The notes under the pieces were generated by a model. The model saw only the letters and a program-made list of their open reading frames with translations, did not search any database and was not told the origin of the DNA. A stretch of 64,000 bases of DNA, from assembly GCF_003367475.1 (NCBI RefSeq), contig NZ_QRHA01000005.1:124001-188000 (forward strand). The letters run 5' to 3'. The translations under genes were made by a program, and so were the position numbers. This stretch comes from Alteromonas aestuariivivens (GTDB taxonomy: Bacteria > Pseudomonadota > Gammaproteobacteria > Enterobacterales > Alteromonadaceae). Of the stretch, positions 8,632-17,839 are shown in pieces (within the stretch, counting starts at the first letter, position 1; each line of letters begins with the position of its first letter).

Positions 8632-10707
8632 TCAATCGAGCTTTTGCAACTTTATGGCGACGCCGCCGCTGGTTGCCATGTTCAGTGTAACAGCGGATTC
8701 GGCGGTCACTTCGAGATCGACCACTTCCATATCATAAGGCCGTTTACGCCAGTCAGCTTCACTGCCGTCCTGCCAGAGCGTGGCCCGATAGCGGGAGCCC
8801 GGCTTAAGAAATGACAGGCTTATTTGCACACTTCTCGCCTGGGAATTCGTCAGGCCACCAACAAACCAGTCCTCGCTGCCCCTTTGCTGCCGGGCGGTAA
8901 CCACAAACTCGCCCACTTCACCGGCAAGTGCGAGTGACTGTTCCCAATCGGTTGGCACCGCTTCAATAAAGCGCAGGGCTTCGGGTTGTTGTTCATAATG
9001 TTCCGGCAGATCTGCAGCCATCTGAATTGGGCTGTACAACACAACATACAATGCGAGCTGCTTTGCCAGCGTGGTTTGTACGCGGTTTTCTGCATCCAGA
9101 CCTTCAAAGGCCAGATTGACAATGCCAGGGGTGAAGTCCATAGGCCCACCGAGCAGTCGGGTAAAAGGCAGCGTTGCCGTGTGTTCCGGAGAATTGGGCG
9201 GTGAACCCCAGGCATTAAACTCCTGCCCCCGGGCCCCTTCACGGCTGATCCAGTTTGGGTAGGTGCGCCGCAGGCCAGTGGCCTTGACAGGCTCATGGGT
9301 ATTGATGCTGATTTTATGCTTTGCGGCGGTTTTTACGCTATGCAAATAATGGTTCACCATCGGCTGGCTGTCATGCCACTGGTAAATGATTTTGCCGTTT
9401 TCATCCACCCACTTGGTGTCACCACCATCGGCTACATAGCCGGTTTTAATCTGGGTTACACCATGCTTCGCATACAACTGATACGCCGCCTCCATCTGAC
9501 GCTCGTAATTGGTGATGCTGCCGGAGGTTTCGTGGTGGCCAATCAGTTCCACCCCCAATTGCGCACCGTAATCGGTCACCGCTTTGATATCAAAATCGGG
9601 GTAACTTGCGGTAAAGCTGAATACGTCACCGTTGTGGAACCAGCTGCCGTCCCAACCGATGTTCCAGCCTTCTACCAGCACCCCATTGAAACCATGCAGG
9701 GCGGCAAAATCCATATATTGCTTGGTCCTTTCGGTCGTGGCACCATGCTCGCCATCAGTACCCCAGGTGTGGACATTCAGGTGCATCCCCCACCAGATGC
9801 CAATGTACTTGCCTGGTTTAACCCAGCTGACATCACCCAGTTTATTGGGTTCATTAAGATTAAGAATCAGATAGGAATTGAGCAGATCGGTGGCCTCACC
9901 TCCAATCTGAAGTGTTCGCCACGGCGATACAAAGGCAGCATGAGTGCGAACCCTGGCACCATCAGCACGTTCCACCAGCTCAGACTTGAGCACACCGTCC
10001 CGCCTCTGGTCGAGGGTCATTGAGGCAAAGTCCACCAGCGCCGCTTCATGAATTGCTACATGTGTACCATCATCCAGTTTCAGGGTCACCGGCGTATGAA
10101 CCCGGTCCAACTGGTTCAATGCAGTGTGACGGTACTCATACTCGTATCGGTTCCAACCCTTGGCCGGTATCCACCAAGCCTCGGTTGAATCCGGCCGTTC
10201 AAAACGAAATTCGGTAAGGTCATCCATGATCACCAAGGGCGTTTTGGCATCGCCCTGGCCTTCATATCGAAAACCAATTCCGTCGTTAAAAACCCGAACA
10301 CGTAACGCCACGGGTGCCGTAACACCCCGCTGTAAGAATTTAACCAGAATCTCGTTGTGATGGTCCCGAATCAGACGCTGCTCACCCCAGGGCTGCTCCC
10401 ACACTTCGTTCATGGTATTTCGCTCTACCGCTTCAATTTGCAAATCGTCGGCAAAACTGGTTTGGCTAAGGAACCTCAGCCCGAGGCGGGACGGTGCAAT
10501 AACATTGCGCTCATGGCGGCGAACTGAATACGACAGCCCCTGCTCCAGCACTTCCAGTTTGAAGGCTAGTTTCCCATCCGGCGAAGATACCGACACGGCA
10601 GATTCGGAAGCACTTGAGTTTGACAGTAAAGTAAGGCTCAACACCACCGCTGGAATGGCAACACGCAATAGTTGCAGGATGGCAGTGTCAGCTGAAAGTC
10701 TAATCAT
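8632..10707 (-). CDS. GH97 alpha-glucosidase, SusB-like
   Basis: A 691-residue family 97 glycoside hydrolase with an N-terminal signal peptide (hydrophobic residues about 10-30), so exported to the periplasm. Glutamates of the inverting SusB type are all present: Glu393 in GHHETSG, Glu472 in NTHEPVKATGLRRTYPN, Glu490 in SREGARG and Glu496 in GQEF. The spacing of the last three (18 and 6 residues) equals that of Glu508, Glu526 and Glu532 in Bacteroides SusB as I remember it, which argues against the retaining, Asp-nucleophile branch. It releases glucose from maltooligosaccharides. It is the first gene of a unit with its own operator at 10781-10794. Confidence 0.94.
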   Translation of the reverse strand: MIRLSADTAILQLLRVAIPAVVLSLTLLSNSSASESAVSVSSPDGKLAFKLEVLEQGLSYSVRRHERNVIAPSRLGLRFLSQTSFADDLQIEAVERNTMNEVWEQPWGEQRLIRDHHNEILVKFLQRGVTAPVALRVRVFNDGIGFRYEGQGDAKTPLVIMDDLTEFRFERPDSTEAWWIPAKGWNRYEYEYRHTALNQLDRVHTPVTLKLDDGTHVAIHEAALVDFASMTLDQRRDGVLKSELVERADGARVRTHAAFVSPWRTLQIGGEATDLLNSYLILNLNEPNKLGDVSWVKPGKYIGIWWGMHLNVHTWGTDGEHGATTERTKQYMDFAALHGFNGVLVEGWNIGWDGSWFHNGDVFSFTASYPDFDIKAVTDYGAQLGVELIGHHETSGSITNYERQMEAAYQLYAKHGVTQIKTGYVADGGDTKWVDENGKIIYQWHDSQPMVNHYLHSVKTAAKHKISINTHEPVKATGLRRTYPNWISREGARGQEFNAWGSPPNSPEHTATLPFTRLLGGPMDFTPGIVNLAFEGLDAENRVQTTLAKQLALYVVLYSPIQMAADLPEHYEQQPEALRFIEAVPTDWEQSLALAGEVGEFVVTARQQRGSEDWFVGGLTNSQARSVQISLSFLKPGSRYRATLWQDGSEADWRKRPYDMEVVDLEVTAESAVTLNMATSGGVAIKLQKLD

Positions 10708-10780
10708 TGGCGCAATCTGTTAACAGGACGTTAAGATAATAGCCGATAGTAACTTTTTTATTGGCTTCAGACCAACCAAC

Positions 10781-10794
10781 TGCATACGTATTCA
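10781..10794. promoter_or_regulatory. Putative LacI-type operator, GH97 unit
   Basis: TGCATACGTATTCA; on the coding strand TGAATACGTATGCA. It is palindromic at 12 of 14 positions with a central CG. It lies 74 bases upstream of the GH97 start and just past the end of the FetB-like gene. The identical word stands before both TonB-dependent receptor genes. Confidence 0.75.
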
Positions 10795-10819
10795 GGCCTT
10801 TAGGTTATGCGTAACCGTA

Positions 10820-11539
10820 TCAGTCGCAGTTTTTTTGCGCGTAGCCCAGCCAGGACAGCATAATAGCGGCTCCTACGCCAGTGGCCCCCAGTAGCATAGC
10901 CATGATCATAATTTGATAACGCACCGCTACCAGTGGCTCAACTCCGGCCAGAATCTGCCCGGTCATCATACCCGGCAAAGCAACCAGACCTACCGCCAGC
11001 AGGCCATTGATTTGCGGAATCATGCAGGCACGAAACGCGCGTTTACGCGCCTCCTTCCATGGCACGGAATTGGTACTTTCGGCAAAATATCGTTCTGCAG
11101 AGAGGCTGATGGTATTCATGGTATTGGCAAAATACATTCCGGCCAGCGGAATGATAAAGCTGGGGGTATACCAGGGCTGGACATCCAGGACCAGCCAAAG
11201 GGTCAGCACCAGATGAATGCCAACGCTTACCATTAGTGCAACCAATGCTCCGCTGAAACACTGCGATGTAAACTGTTCCAGCCTTCGCAATGGCCTGACG
11301 GCAATCCACGCCGCCAGCGTCATCATTAATGCCATAATCGCCAGGCTTATCCAGGCCGACGGTTTCTGGAACAGCCACAGCAATACGAACCCAATTGCCG
11401 ACAACTGCACCACCATTCTTGCAACAGCAACCAGCAGCTCCGTGAGGTCATCCCGGCACCAGCGGGCAAAGATGCCGGCTACCAGTAACGCCGGCACCAG
11501 ACACCAAAGCAACGACTGCCAACTGATCAATGTGGTCAT
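10820..11539 (-). CDS. fetB: FetB-like (UPF0014) ABC permease subunit, orphan
   Basis: A 239-residue membrane protein with about six hydrophobic segments, matching the UPF0014/FetB permease family. The family core ALPGMMTGQILAGVEPLVA, then RYQIMIM, lies at about residues 180-205. In Escherichia coli FetB works with the ATPase FetA in metal (iron) export. No ATPase gene lies next to it or anywhere in this window. It is the last gene of the unit GH13-esterase-GH31-fetB, starting 15 bases after GH31, with AAGGA upstream. Why it is in a starch operon is unknown; it could use an ATPase encoded elsewhere. Confidence 0.87.
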   Translation of the reverse strand: MTTLISWQSLLWCLVPALLVAGIFARWCRDDLTELLVAVARMVVQLSAIGFVLLWLFQKPSAWISLAIMALMMTLAAWIAVRPLRRLEQFTSQCFSGALVALMVSVGIHLVLTLWLVLDVQPWYTPSFIIPLAGMYFANTMNTISLSAERYFAESTNSVPWKEARKRAFRACMIPQINGLLAVGLVALPGMMTGQILAGVEPLVAVRYQIMIMAMLLGATGVGAAIMLSWLGYAQKNCD

Positions 11540-11554
11540 GGCCGGCTTTCCTTT

Positions 11555-13981
11555 CTAATCCCAGTATAATGTTACTGAATGCTCCCCATCAGACGACACG
11601 GGTAAGCTCAACGACAACAAACGATTATCGGCGTCCCACAACACCGAATGCTGGGCAAACTGTTCCTGTGCAATCACCGCTGCACCTAACTGTATTCGCT
11701 TTGGAGTAGCGGGTAATCCGTGAATCTGCCAGTTGATGGTGCGCTTTGTGGGCATCCCCTTGTAACCACCTTCAGGCATCACACCCAAACGCAATAGTTT
11801 CTCCGCGTATCCTGCATTGAAATTCAGCACCGCGAACTGTTCCTTCTCGATGGCTTTAGGATTCTTTCCGTCGTCCTCAAAATAACGAAACTGACTGCTT
11901 TGACCTTCGGGATCATACCAGTGGTGAACATTAAGCCTGCTAAAATCTGCCTTTGACGTCCTATTGACTGCATCTATCAAGGGGAGGATCGCACCGGCTT
12001 TAACCATCAGCCCAAAACGCTCCTGATCTACCGGCAGTTCGACGATTTGCCCGCCCGCGTGCATCCTATCAGTAAAATAGTTATACCAGTGGCCTTCAGG
12101 CAAATCCATCGGCCATTGCTCAACACCCGGCTCTGTAACCGGGCTGACCAAAAGGGATTCCCCCCACAGGAACTGATCTTTCTCTTCAAACCAGATTTTG
12201 GGATCATAATGGTAGGCTAGCGGGCGCATCAGAGGCCGCCCAAACAGGCTGTTTTCATACACCAGTGAATAGTTATACGGCAACAACTGGTAACGCAGCC
12301 GGATCAGGTCCCTTGCCTGCCTGATGACATCCTCGCTGTGAAACACCGGTTCGGGAGCAATGTCCTCCTGGGCGTGTGGGCGAAATACCGGTTGGAACAC
12401 CCCTAATTGCAACCAGCGCAAATACAGTTCCGGGTCAAACTGCTCGCCACCGGCAAAACCACCCAGATCGCTATGGGTATACGCCAGCCCAAACATACCC
12501 ATCTGCAGGCTGAGTTCAATTTGCGGTTTAAGGCCTCCCCAGCTTCGGCTGACATCACCCGTCCAGGGGATCATGCCGTAGCGCTGGGAGCCTATAAAGC
12601 CTGAGCGCATCAACACCAGAGGGCGCCGCTTGGGCCACTGCTTTAAAGTTCTGGAATACAGCATTTTAGCCCACTGATGACCGAATGCGTTATGCACCAT
12701 GTCAGCACTGACCTGCTGGCCCTGCCAGCTATGAAGAGTTTCGGCCGGGTGCACTTCCGGCTCACCCAAATCTCCCCACCAGCCAGCCACACCCTGGTTA
12801 CCCAGACGCTGGTAATATTGCCAGAACCAGTCTCTGGCCGGTTCACTGAAAACATCAACCAGGCCCGTATTACCAAAGAAAAATTCAAAGGTTTTCGGCT
12901 TCCCGTCCTGCCCCAATGCCAGCGCGTTGCTGTTAGCAGCAGATTCAAATTGTGACGATGTGGTCAGGATAAATGGCTCGGTAATCAGCACCGTTTGAAC
13001 GCCCTGTTCCTGAAACCCCTTGATCATGGATTCCGGCTCAGGGAAGGCCTGTTTGTCCCAATTGAGATTCCCCATGTGCCCTTTTACTTCCGGGCCAAAC
13101 CAGTACAGGTCGAGCACCACCGCATCCAGTGGTATATCCTGCTGGTTAAACATCTCAACGACCTCCTCTGTTTGGTTCTGGCTTCGATAACCAAACCGGG
13201 AGGCAAAGTTCCCCAGCGCCCATCGGGGCGGCAGTGGCTGGCGCCCGGTAACGGCCACCAGACGCTGACTGACCTCGGCCAGAGAATTGCCTACAGTAAC
13301 GATGTAAGCACTGCGGCCGCCCACGGCTTCAAATTGCAGCACATCAGACTCGGTATGGCCGATATCAAGAAACCCGCGAGCGGTGTTATCAAATACCAGG
13401 GCGTAGTTATCTGACGACATCACCGCAGGCAAACTGTAATACATCTGTTCGGATTGAGTTGTGTAACCATAGTGGGCACGGTTATAAAGTGGCATTCTGT
13501 GGCCACGCCGGTCCATACCGAGCACACGTTCGCCACCCCCCATCAGTTTTTCGCCCGGCTTGAGTGCAAAGCGAAACCCAAGTTTGTCATCAAAATGATA
13601 AAAGCCCCCGGCTTCGGCCACTTTGACTTCATCACCCGACAGGAAGCTCAACCGAAACGGGGATTTGGCTGCAATGACCCGGATCCCTGCGCCATCGAGC
13701 TGAATGCTGTCGGTTTTTTCGGTCAGTAATTCAAAGCGCTGAGCCGGTCGTTCCGACAATGCCTGGCCCGGAAACTCGGGCTGCCCGGCAAGCTGATAGT
13801 GCACTTCAACGGTGCCCTCACCCTGTGGGGATACATAAACCTGAACCTGGTTGTCCAGCGTAAACACTACCCCTTTGTCATAGGCCTGATATTCGGACAG
13901 GGATGCCCCCTGCGCTGCCACACTGAGCGGAAGCAGCAACCACAATAATATCCTGGCGCCATTAAAAATTGCGTTACTCAT
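11555..13981 (-). CDS. GH31 alpha-glucosidase or alpha-transglucosylase
   Basis: An 808-residue family 31 enzyme with a signal peptide (residues 1-25, ending near VAAQG). Domains: N-terminal beta sandwich (30-245), TIM barrel from about 250 with the insertion after LDLYWFGP, then beta-sandwich C-terminal domains. The nucleophile is Asp404 in WWGDLGEPE and the acid/base Asp475 in PWTGDVSRSWG. The GDLGEPE version, in place of the W.DMNE usual in alpha-glucosidases, recalls Cellvibrio japonicus Agd31B, an oligosaccharide 4-alpha-glucosyltransferase, so transfer rather than hydrolysis is possible. It overlaps the esterase gene by 8 bases. Confidence 0.92.
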   Translation of the reverse strand: MSNAIFNGARILLWLLLPLSVAAQGASLSEYQAYDKGVVFTLDNQVQVYVSPQGEGTVEVHYQLAGQPEFPGQALSERPAQRFELLTEKTDSIQLDGAGIRVIAAKSPFRLSFLSGDEVKVAEAGGFYHFDDKLGFRFALKPGEKLMGGGERVLGMDRRGHRMPLYNRAHYGYTTQSEQMYYSLPAVMSSDNYALVFDNTARGFLDIGHTESDVLQFEAVGGRSAYIVTVGNSLAEVSQRLVAVTGRQPLPPRWALGNFASRFGYRSQNQTEEVVEMFNQQDIPLDAVVLDLYWFGPEVKGHMGNLNWDKQAFPEPESMIKGFQEQGVQTVLITEPFILTTSSQFESAANSNALALGQDGKPKTFEFFFGNTGLVDVFSEPARDWFWQYYQRLGNQGVAGWWGDLGEPEVHPAETLHSWQGQQVSADMVHNAFGHQWAKMLYSRTLKQWPKRRPLVLMRSGFIGSQRYGMIPWTGDVSRSWGGLKPQIELSLQMGMFGLAYTHSDLGGFAGGEQFDPELYLRWLQLGVFQPVFRPHAQEDIAPEPVFHSEDVIRQARDLIRLRYQLLPYNYSLVYENSLFGRPLMRPLAYHYDPKIWFEEKDQFLWGESLLVSPVTEPGVEQWPMDLPEGHWYNYFTDRMHAGGQIVELPVDQERFGLMVKAGAILPLIDAVNRTSKADFSRLNVHHWYDPEGQSSQFRYFEDDGKNPKAIEKEQFAVLNFNAGYAEKLLRLGVMPEGGYKGMPTKRTINWQIHGLPATPKRIQLGAAVIAQEQFAQHSVLWDADNRLLSLSLPVSSDGEHSVTLYWD

Positions 13982-14903
13982 TGTTTTCTTCCACCATTTC
14001 GAGCCAGATCAGCGCTTCATTTAACTGCGAACGCCAAAAAGCTTCATTATGCTGAGCACCCTCTACTGCCACTTCTTTCAAGTGTGCCTCCGGATGTTGC
14101 TGAGCACGCAATAACAACGCCATATTGGCAACTCCATTGACCATTCCCCGGTCTTCCCCTTCACCTACGGCATAATAGAGACGATGCGCAGCGGGTAATG
14201 GATTCGCCTCGGTAAATACATACACTTCACTGCTGTACCAGAAAGACGGCGAAAATATCAGCGCTTTGGAAAACACATCAGGGCGCGCCACAATCCCGTA
14301 GTGACTAAGCAAGCCTCCCATGGAACTGCCGCCAATCGCGGTATTGGCCACATCCGGTAAAGTGCGAAAATGTGTGTCGATGTAAGGTTTGACATCATCA
14401 ATAATGAAATTCAGGTAGGCTTCGCCTCTGGCTGGGCCGTATTGTTGGTTGGTCCAGGGGCTCAACTCGTTGGTACGGGAGTCTCCGCCATGGTCTATGC
14501 CAACCACTATCGGAACTTTGGCTCCACGTGCTGCCAGGCGGTTGAGGGTTTCATCCACCTCCCATTCACCGGCAAAACTGGTCGCAGCATCAAACAGGTT
14601 TTGCCCGTCCTGCAGGTACAGAACCGAATAGCGCTGACCGCTCACTTCGTAATCTGGCGGCAGGTAAACCCACACCCTTCGATGCTGACCGCCAAACACA
14701 AACCGTTCAGCCAATACCTGTACGTTGGGCGCTTTGGTGGACTCAACAGCCTTAACTTCCTGATCCGAAGAAGCCTCCTTGTCTACCGCTTTGGGCTCCT
14801 GCGTGTCAGGCTGGCACCCAACCAGAGAAAAAAGCAGTCCGACTGACCCAAAAACCAACCGCAAGCGGGCCATAAACTGCAGTTTGGTGTTAACGGATTT
14901 CAT
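13974..14903 (-). CDS. Alpha/beta-hydrolase esterase lipoprotein (esterase D / Fes-like)
   Basis: A 309-residue putative esterase (PF00756 type). The signal ends in the lipobox SLVGC, then an acidic linker, then the hydrolase domain from VFGGQHRRVWVYLPPDY. The nucleophile elbow is IGGSSMGG and a C-terminal catalytic His is in EGAQHNEAFW. I take the ATG at 14903, with GGAA and GAAAG just upstream, over an ATG at 14927; it overlaps the end of the upstream GH13 gene by 14 bases, showing coupling. The substrate is unknown; context suggests acylated carbohydrate or oligosaccharide, but an enterochelin-esterase-like role cannot be ruled out. Confidence 0.82.
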   Translation of the reverse strand: MKSVNTKLQFMARLRLVFGSVGLLFSLVGCQPDTQEPKAVDKEASSDQEVKAVESTKAPNVQVLAERFVFGGQHRRVWVYLPPDYEVSGQRYSVLYLQDGQNLFDAATSFAGEWEVDETLNRLAARGAKVPIVVGIDHGGDSRTNELSPWTNQQYGPARGEAYLNFIIDDVKPYIDTHFRTLPDVANTAIGGSSMGGLLSHYGIVARPDVFSKALIFSPSFWYSSEVYVFTEANPLPAAHRLYYAVGEGEDRGMVNGVANMALLLRAQQHPEAHLKEVAVEGAQHNEAFWRSQLNEALIWLEMVEENNE

Positions 14904-16833
14904 ACACTTTCGATTCCAGTGGCGCAAAATCTATGCTCAGGGTATTTTCACCCGCTTCCAACTTGATCGGCTGAGGCTCGTCTTCCAAAAGATCCCAAAG
15001 CGTTAGCGCTCCCTCAGGTTGCCATTGCTGTATCAACGCACCGGGAATGGCAACCTTAACGTTGTTAACCGCCTGTTCACCAAAATGACTGACAACCAGC
15101 AGGCGACGATCGTTATGCCAGCGCACAAACGCGAACTGCTGTTTACTGTAGTTTCCGTCGAGTTCCAGACTGGCCTGGTGCAAACTTTGGTATTCACCCT
15201 TCATTGCAGGATGGAATGCAGAAATATTCAGCACCTGACGGTAAAACTCACGCAAGGATTTTTCACTTTCACTGAGCATGCCGCCATCAAACTTACCGCC
15301 ATTCATCCAGCGCTGGTGCGCAGGAACGCCGGCATAATCAAAAATGGTGGTGCGGGACGGATCACCAAAGCCTGTCTCTTCGCTGCCATCCTCACCCACT
15401 TCCTGACCGAAATAGACCATGGTTGGAGAACGGCTGATCAGGGCCGAAACCACCATTGCAGGGCGGCCTTTATCAGCATTACCAGCAAATTCCGGGCTGG
15501 CAATACGCTGTTCATCGTGGTTCTCGAGAAAATGCAGCATATGGGGTTCAATGTCCTGCATACGCTGCTGAGTCTCTGCCAGCGCTGCCGCGTCACCCGT
15601 TCCCTGCATCACCCATTTCAGATTGTCGTAAAATTCCACCTTGTCGTACAGATAGTCCATTTTACCCAGTAACAGGTAATCCCGGTATAAATCCGGCTGA
15701 TAGACCTCTGCCAACAGGAAAGCGTCAGGGTTGGTCATTTTTATGGCAGAGTTTAAGTATGACCAGAACTCCACCGGAACCATCTCGGCCATGTCATAAC
15801 GAAAACCATCAACCCCCTTCGCCAGCCAGTACTGGGTAATGGCGCGAAACTTTTTCCACGAGTCTGGTACCGTTTTGTCAGCCCAGAACACGGCGTGCTT
15901 TTGATAAGGTTCAAAGCGGTAGGAATGCGGCAAGCGGTCAAAATCGTAGCTTCCGTCCGGCCTCACGCCATAATTGATTTTAACCGTTTCGTACCAGTCA
16001 TTAGCGTCGGGGCGTGCTGCCCTGGCACCGTTACCTGTCCACTTGGCCGGGATTTCTTCGAACTGACCATCCGCTAGCGGATGCGGCTCTCCTCCCAATG
16101 GCCGGTAACCGTTAGCGGCCTCTGGCACCTGAAAGGATTCACCCACCACATAGTAGAAGTTATTGTCTCTTGCGTAAGCCACCGAGGTGTCATCGGATGC
16201 GCCGAAATTTTCTTCTCCCGCCGGTAGCGTTAGCGACTCATAGCGCCTCGCAACATGATTCGGTACGATATCAATGATCACTTTCATGCCATTGCGGTGG
16301 GTGCGATCAATCAAGGCTTCAAATTCCTGCAAACGCTGGCTGGGATCATCAGCCAAATCCGGGTTCACATTGTAATAATCCTTTACCGCATAGGGAGAAC
16401 CCGCCCGCCCTTTGACCACATCCGGATCATCATTGGATATGCCGTAAGCAGTGTAATCGGTAACGACCGCATGATGCGGCACGCCTGTGTACCATATGTG
16501 AGAAACCCCAAGCTCACGAATACCGGCCAGCGCCGTATCGGTAAAATCACTGAATTTCCCCACACCATTCTGTTCTAAGGTTCCCCAGGGCTGATTGGTG
16601 TCATTGGTATTGCCAAATAACCGGGTGAACACCTGGTACACCACCGGTTTGGCGCGCTCCTCAGACAAATACGACATGCTGCCGGGCGATTCGATGGATT
16701 CAGGAGTCATAACGCTACCTTGCTTTGATGTAGGCGAACAGGCAATCAGTGTGGATACCAGCGCAGCCGTAAAAGCAAAAGAAGCGCCTTGTGGGATAAA
16801 TGATGAAGCCATATTAGTAAACTTGTGTGACAT
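14890..16833 (-). CDS. GH13 alpha-amylase-type lipoprotein
   Basis: A 647-residue family 13 enzyme. The signal ends with lipobox LIAC (Cys32). Conserved regions: VIIDIVPNH (185-193), nucleophile Asp347 in DGFRYDMAE, acid/base Glu376 in LLAEVYQP and Asp440 in FLENHDEQR. It carries an insertion of about 100 residues between regions I and II (200-300). It is the first gene of a four-gene unit (GH13-esterase-GH31-fetB) and has a slightly changed operator 66 bases upstream. Expected role: endo-attack on starch or maltodextrin at a membrane surface. No Shine-Dalgarno sequence is clear at either ATG (16833 or 16812). Confidence 0.93.
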   Translation of the reverse strand: MSHKFTNMASSFIPQGASFAFTAALVSTLIACSPTSKQGSVMTPESIESPGSMSYLSEERAKPVVYQVFTRLFGNTNDTNQPWGTLEQNGVGKFSDFTDTALAGIRELGVSHIWYTGVPHHAVVTDYTAYGISNDDPDVVKGRAGSPYAVKDYYNVNPDLADDPSQRLQEFEALIDRTHRNGMKVIIDIVPNHVARRYESLTLPAGEENFGASDDTSVAYARDNNFYYVVGESFQVPEAANGYRPLGGEPHPLADGQFEEIPAKWTGNGARAARPDANDWYETVKINYGVRPDGSYDFDRLPHSYRFEPYQKHAVFWADKTVPDSWKKFRAITQYWLAKGVDGFRYDMAEMVPVEFWSYLNSAIKMTNPDAFLLAEVYQPDLYRDYLLLGKMDYLYDKVEFYDNLKWVMQGTGDAAALAETQQRMQDIEPHMLHFLENHDEQRIASPEFAGNADKGRPAMVVSALISRSPTMVYFGQEVGEDGSEETGFGDPSRTTIFDYAGVPAHQRWMNGGKFDGGMLSESEKSLREFYRQVLNISAFHPAMKGEYQSLHQASLELDGNYSKQQFAFVRWHNDRRLLVVSHFGEQAVNNVKVAIPGALIQQWQPEGALTLWDLLEDEPQPIKLEAGENTLSIDFAPLESKVYEIR

Positions 16834-16898
16834 TGCAGGTTTTCGGTGATTATAGAATACCGCCTGTGCGCACGAGTTTAAAAGAATGTTAACGGCAT

Positions 16899-16912
16899 TC
16901 CATTCGTATTCA
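16899..16912. promoter_or_regulatory. Putative LacI-type operator, variant, GH13-esterase-GH31-fetB unit
   Basis: TCCATTCGTATTCA matches the other three sites at 12 of 14 positions and keeps the gene-proximal half CGTATTCA intact. It is 66 bases upstream of the GH13 start, about the same place as the GH97 site (74). Confidence 0.55.
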
Positions 16913-16957
16913 ATGCAATTAACTGGCTCGTTGAACGATTTTTACCCGAGCGGGATG

Positions 16958-17839
16958 TCAGGCTGCATTTTGTGACTTAAACGAACTGGCAAGCCTGGGC
17001 AAGGCGTCAACGAGAGCGGGTTCGTATGTGGCTTGCAGGTAATCCATAATGCGCTGTTGAAAGCGCTGCAGGGATACCGGTATCTGTGCCTGAAACTCAT
17101 CCACTGACAACATGTAGGGTGCGCGGATACCACGATATTGTATGGGTTTGCCAATCTGGACAAAATTAACTCCCAGCATTTTCAGTCGACGCGCGAGTTT
17201 TGGTTCCATCATTACGTAAACCTGCTCAATTCCTTTTTGCATGCACAGGCACGCCGCCAGGAAGTAGAGCGCCACTGAAAGGTATGGAAAATGTCGGCCA
17301 GGCTCAAGGGTTTTGAACGTTGCTTCATCGCCTTTACCGGCTACCGCAGAAAACTGGCAATCCGATTGGCGTCGGCGAAAGCGCCTTGGAATGGCAAGTC
17401 GGGACAATTCACAGTAAGGCCCGACACTGGAGGACAAAGACAAAGACGCATGGCCCGCCTCAGACCAGACCTGTTCCAGCGGAAGTACCTGCTCCGAAGT
17501 TTGCGGTATTACCAGGCGTATGGTGCCAGCACAATCCCCCGTGGCCTTGTGAGTGATATAACAGCTGATCGCGTAGGCATCAAAGTCGTCCTGCTCTATC
17601 CTGTCTGCACAACAGGGTTCGAACTGCATTTCCTCGCAGTAGACTTTGTGTCGGGTCTGATAACAAACCTGGCGTTGCTGTTCACTGGTAGCAACCACTA
17701 AAGAAAAATGGCTAAAAAAATGATCGGTGACTTCGTCAACGGTTTTACTGATACGGTGGTTGATAACCGGTCGCATAATTCGGCCGACACCAGGCAGGTA
17801 GCGTGCCTTTTTTAGCAATTTGCCAATACGTCGTCTCAC
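16958..17839 (-). CDS. PEP-CTERM/exosortase-associated acyltransferase
   Basis: A 293-residue protein of the GNAT-like acyltransferase family found with PEP-CTERM/exosortase systems. Recognised by VCYQTRHKVYCEEMQFEP (about 59-76), the GTIRLVIP strand, CELSRLAIPRRFRRR and the C-terminal VMMEPKLARRLKMLGVNF. It begins with GTG (17839) preceded by GGGAG at 6 bases; the N-terminus is very basic (RRRIGKLLKKARYL). No exosortase or extracellular-polysaccharide genes lie beside it, which is unusual; a PEP-CTERM protein is encoded 43 kb away in this window. Its substrate is unknown. It lies upstream of the GH13 operator and is probably its own unit. Confidence 0.85.
   Translation of the reverse strand: MRRRIGKLLKKARYLPGVGRIMRPVINHRISKTVDEVTDHFFSHFSLVVATSEQQRQVCYQTRHKVYCEEMQFEPCCADRIEQDDFDAYAISCYITHKATGDCAGTIRLVIPQTSEQVLPLEQVWSEAGHASLSLSSSVGPYCELSRLAIPRRFRRRQSDCQFSAVAGKGDEATFKTLEPGRHFPYLSVALYFLAACLCMQKGIEQVYVMMEPKLARRLKMLGVNFVQIGKPIQYRGIRAPYMLSVDEFQAQIPVSLQRFQQRIMDYLQATYEPALVDALPRLASSFKSQNAA

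Noticed and set aside
8619..8632. A 9/14 match to the starch operator before the MFS gene
   Set aside because: Central half only, inside the GH97-MFS gap of a probable operon; no better than many random sites.
9295..10023. Open frame of 242 codons on the plus strand
   Set aside because: Antisense to GH97; low-information protein sequence and no ribosome site.
14903..14927. Upstream ATG of the esterase gene
   Set aside because: Would extend the overlap with the GH13 gene to 38 bases and lengthen the signal peptide n-region without a ribosome site; ATG 14903 preferred.
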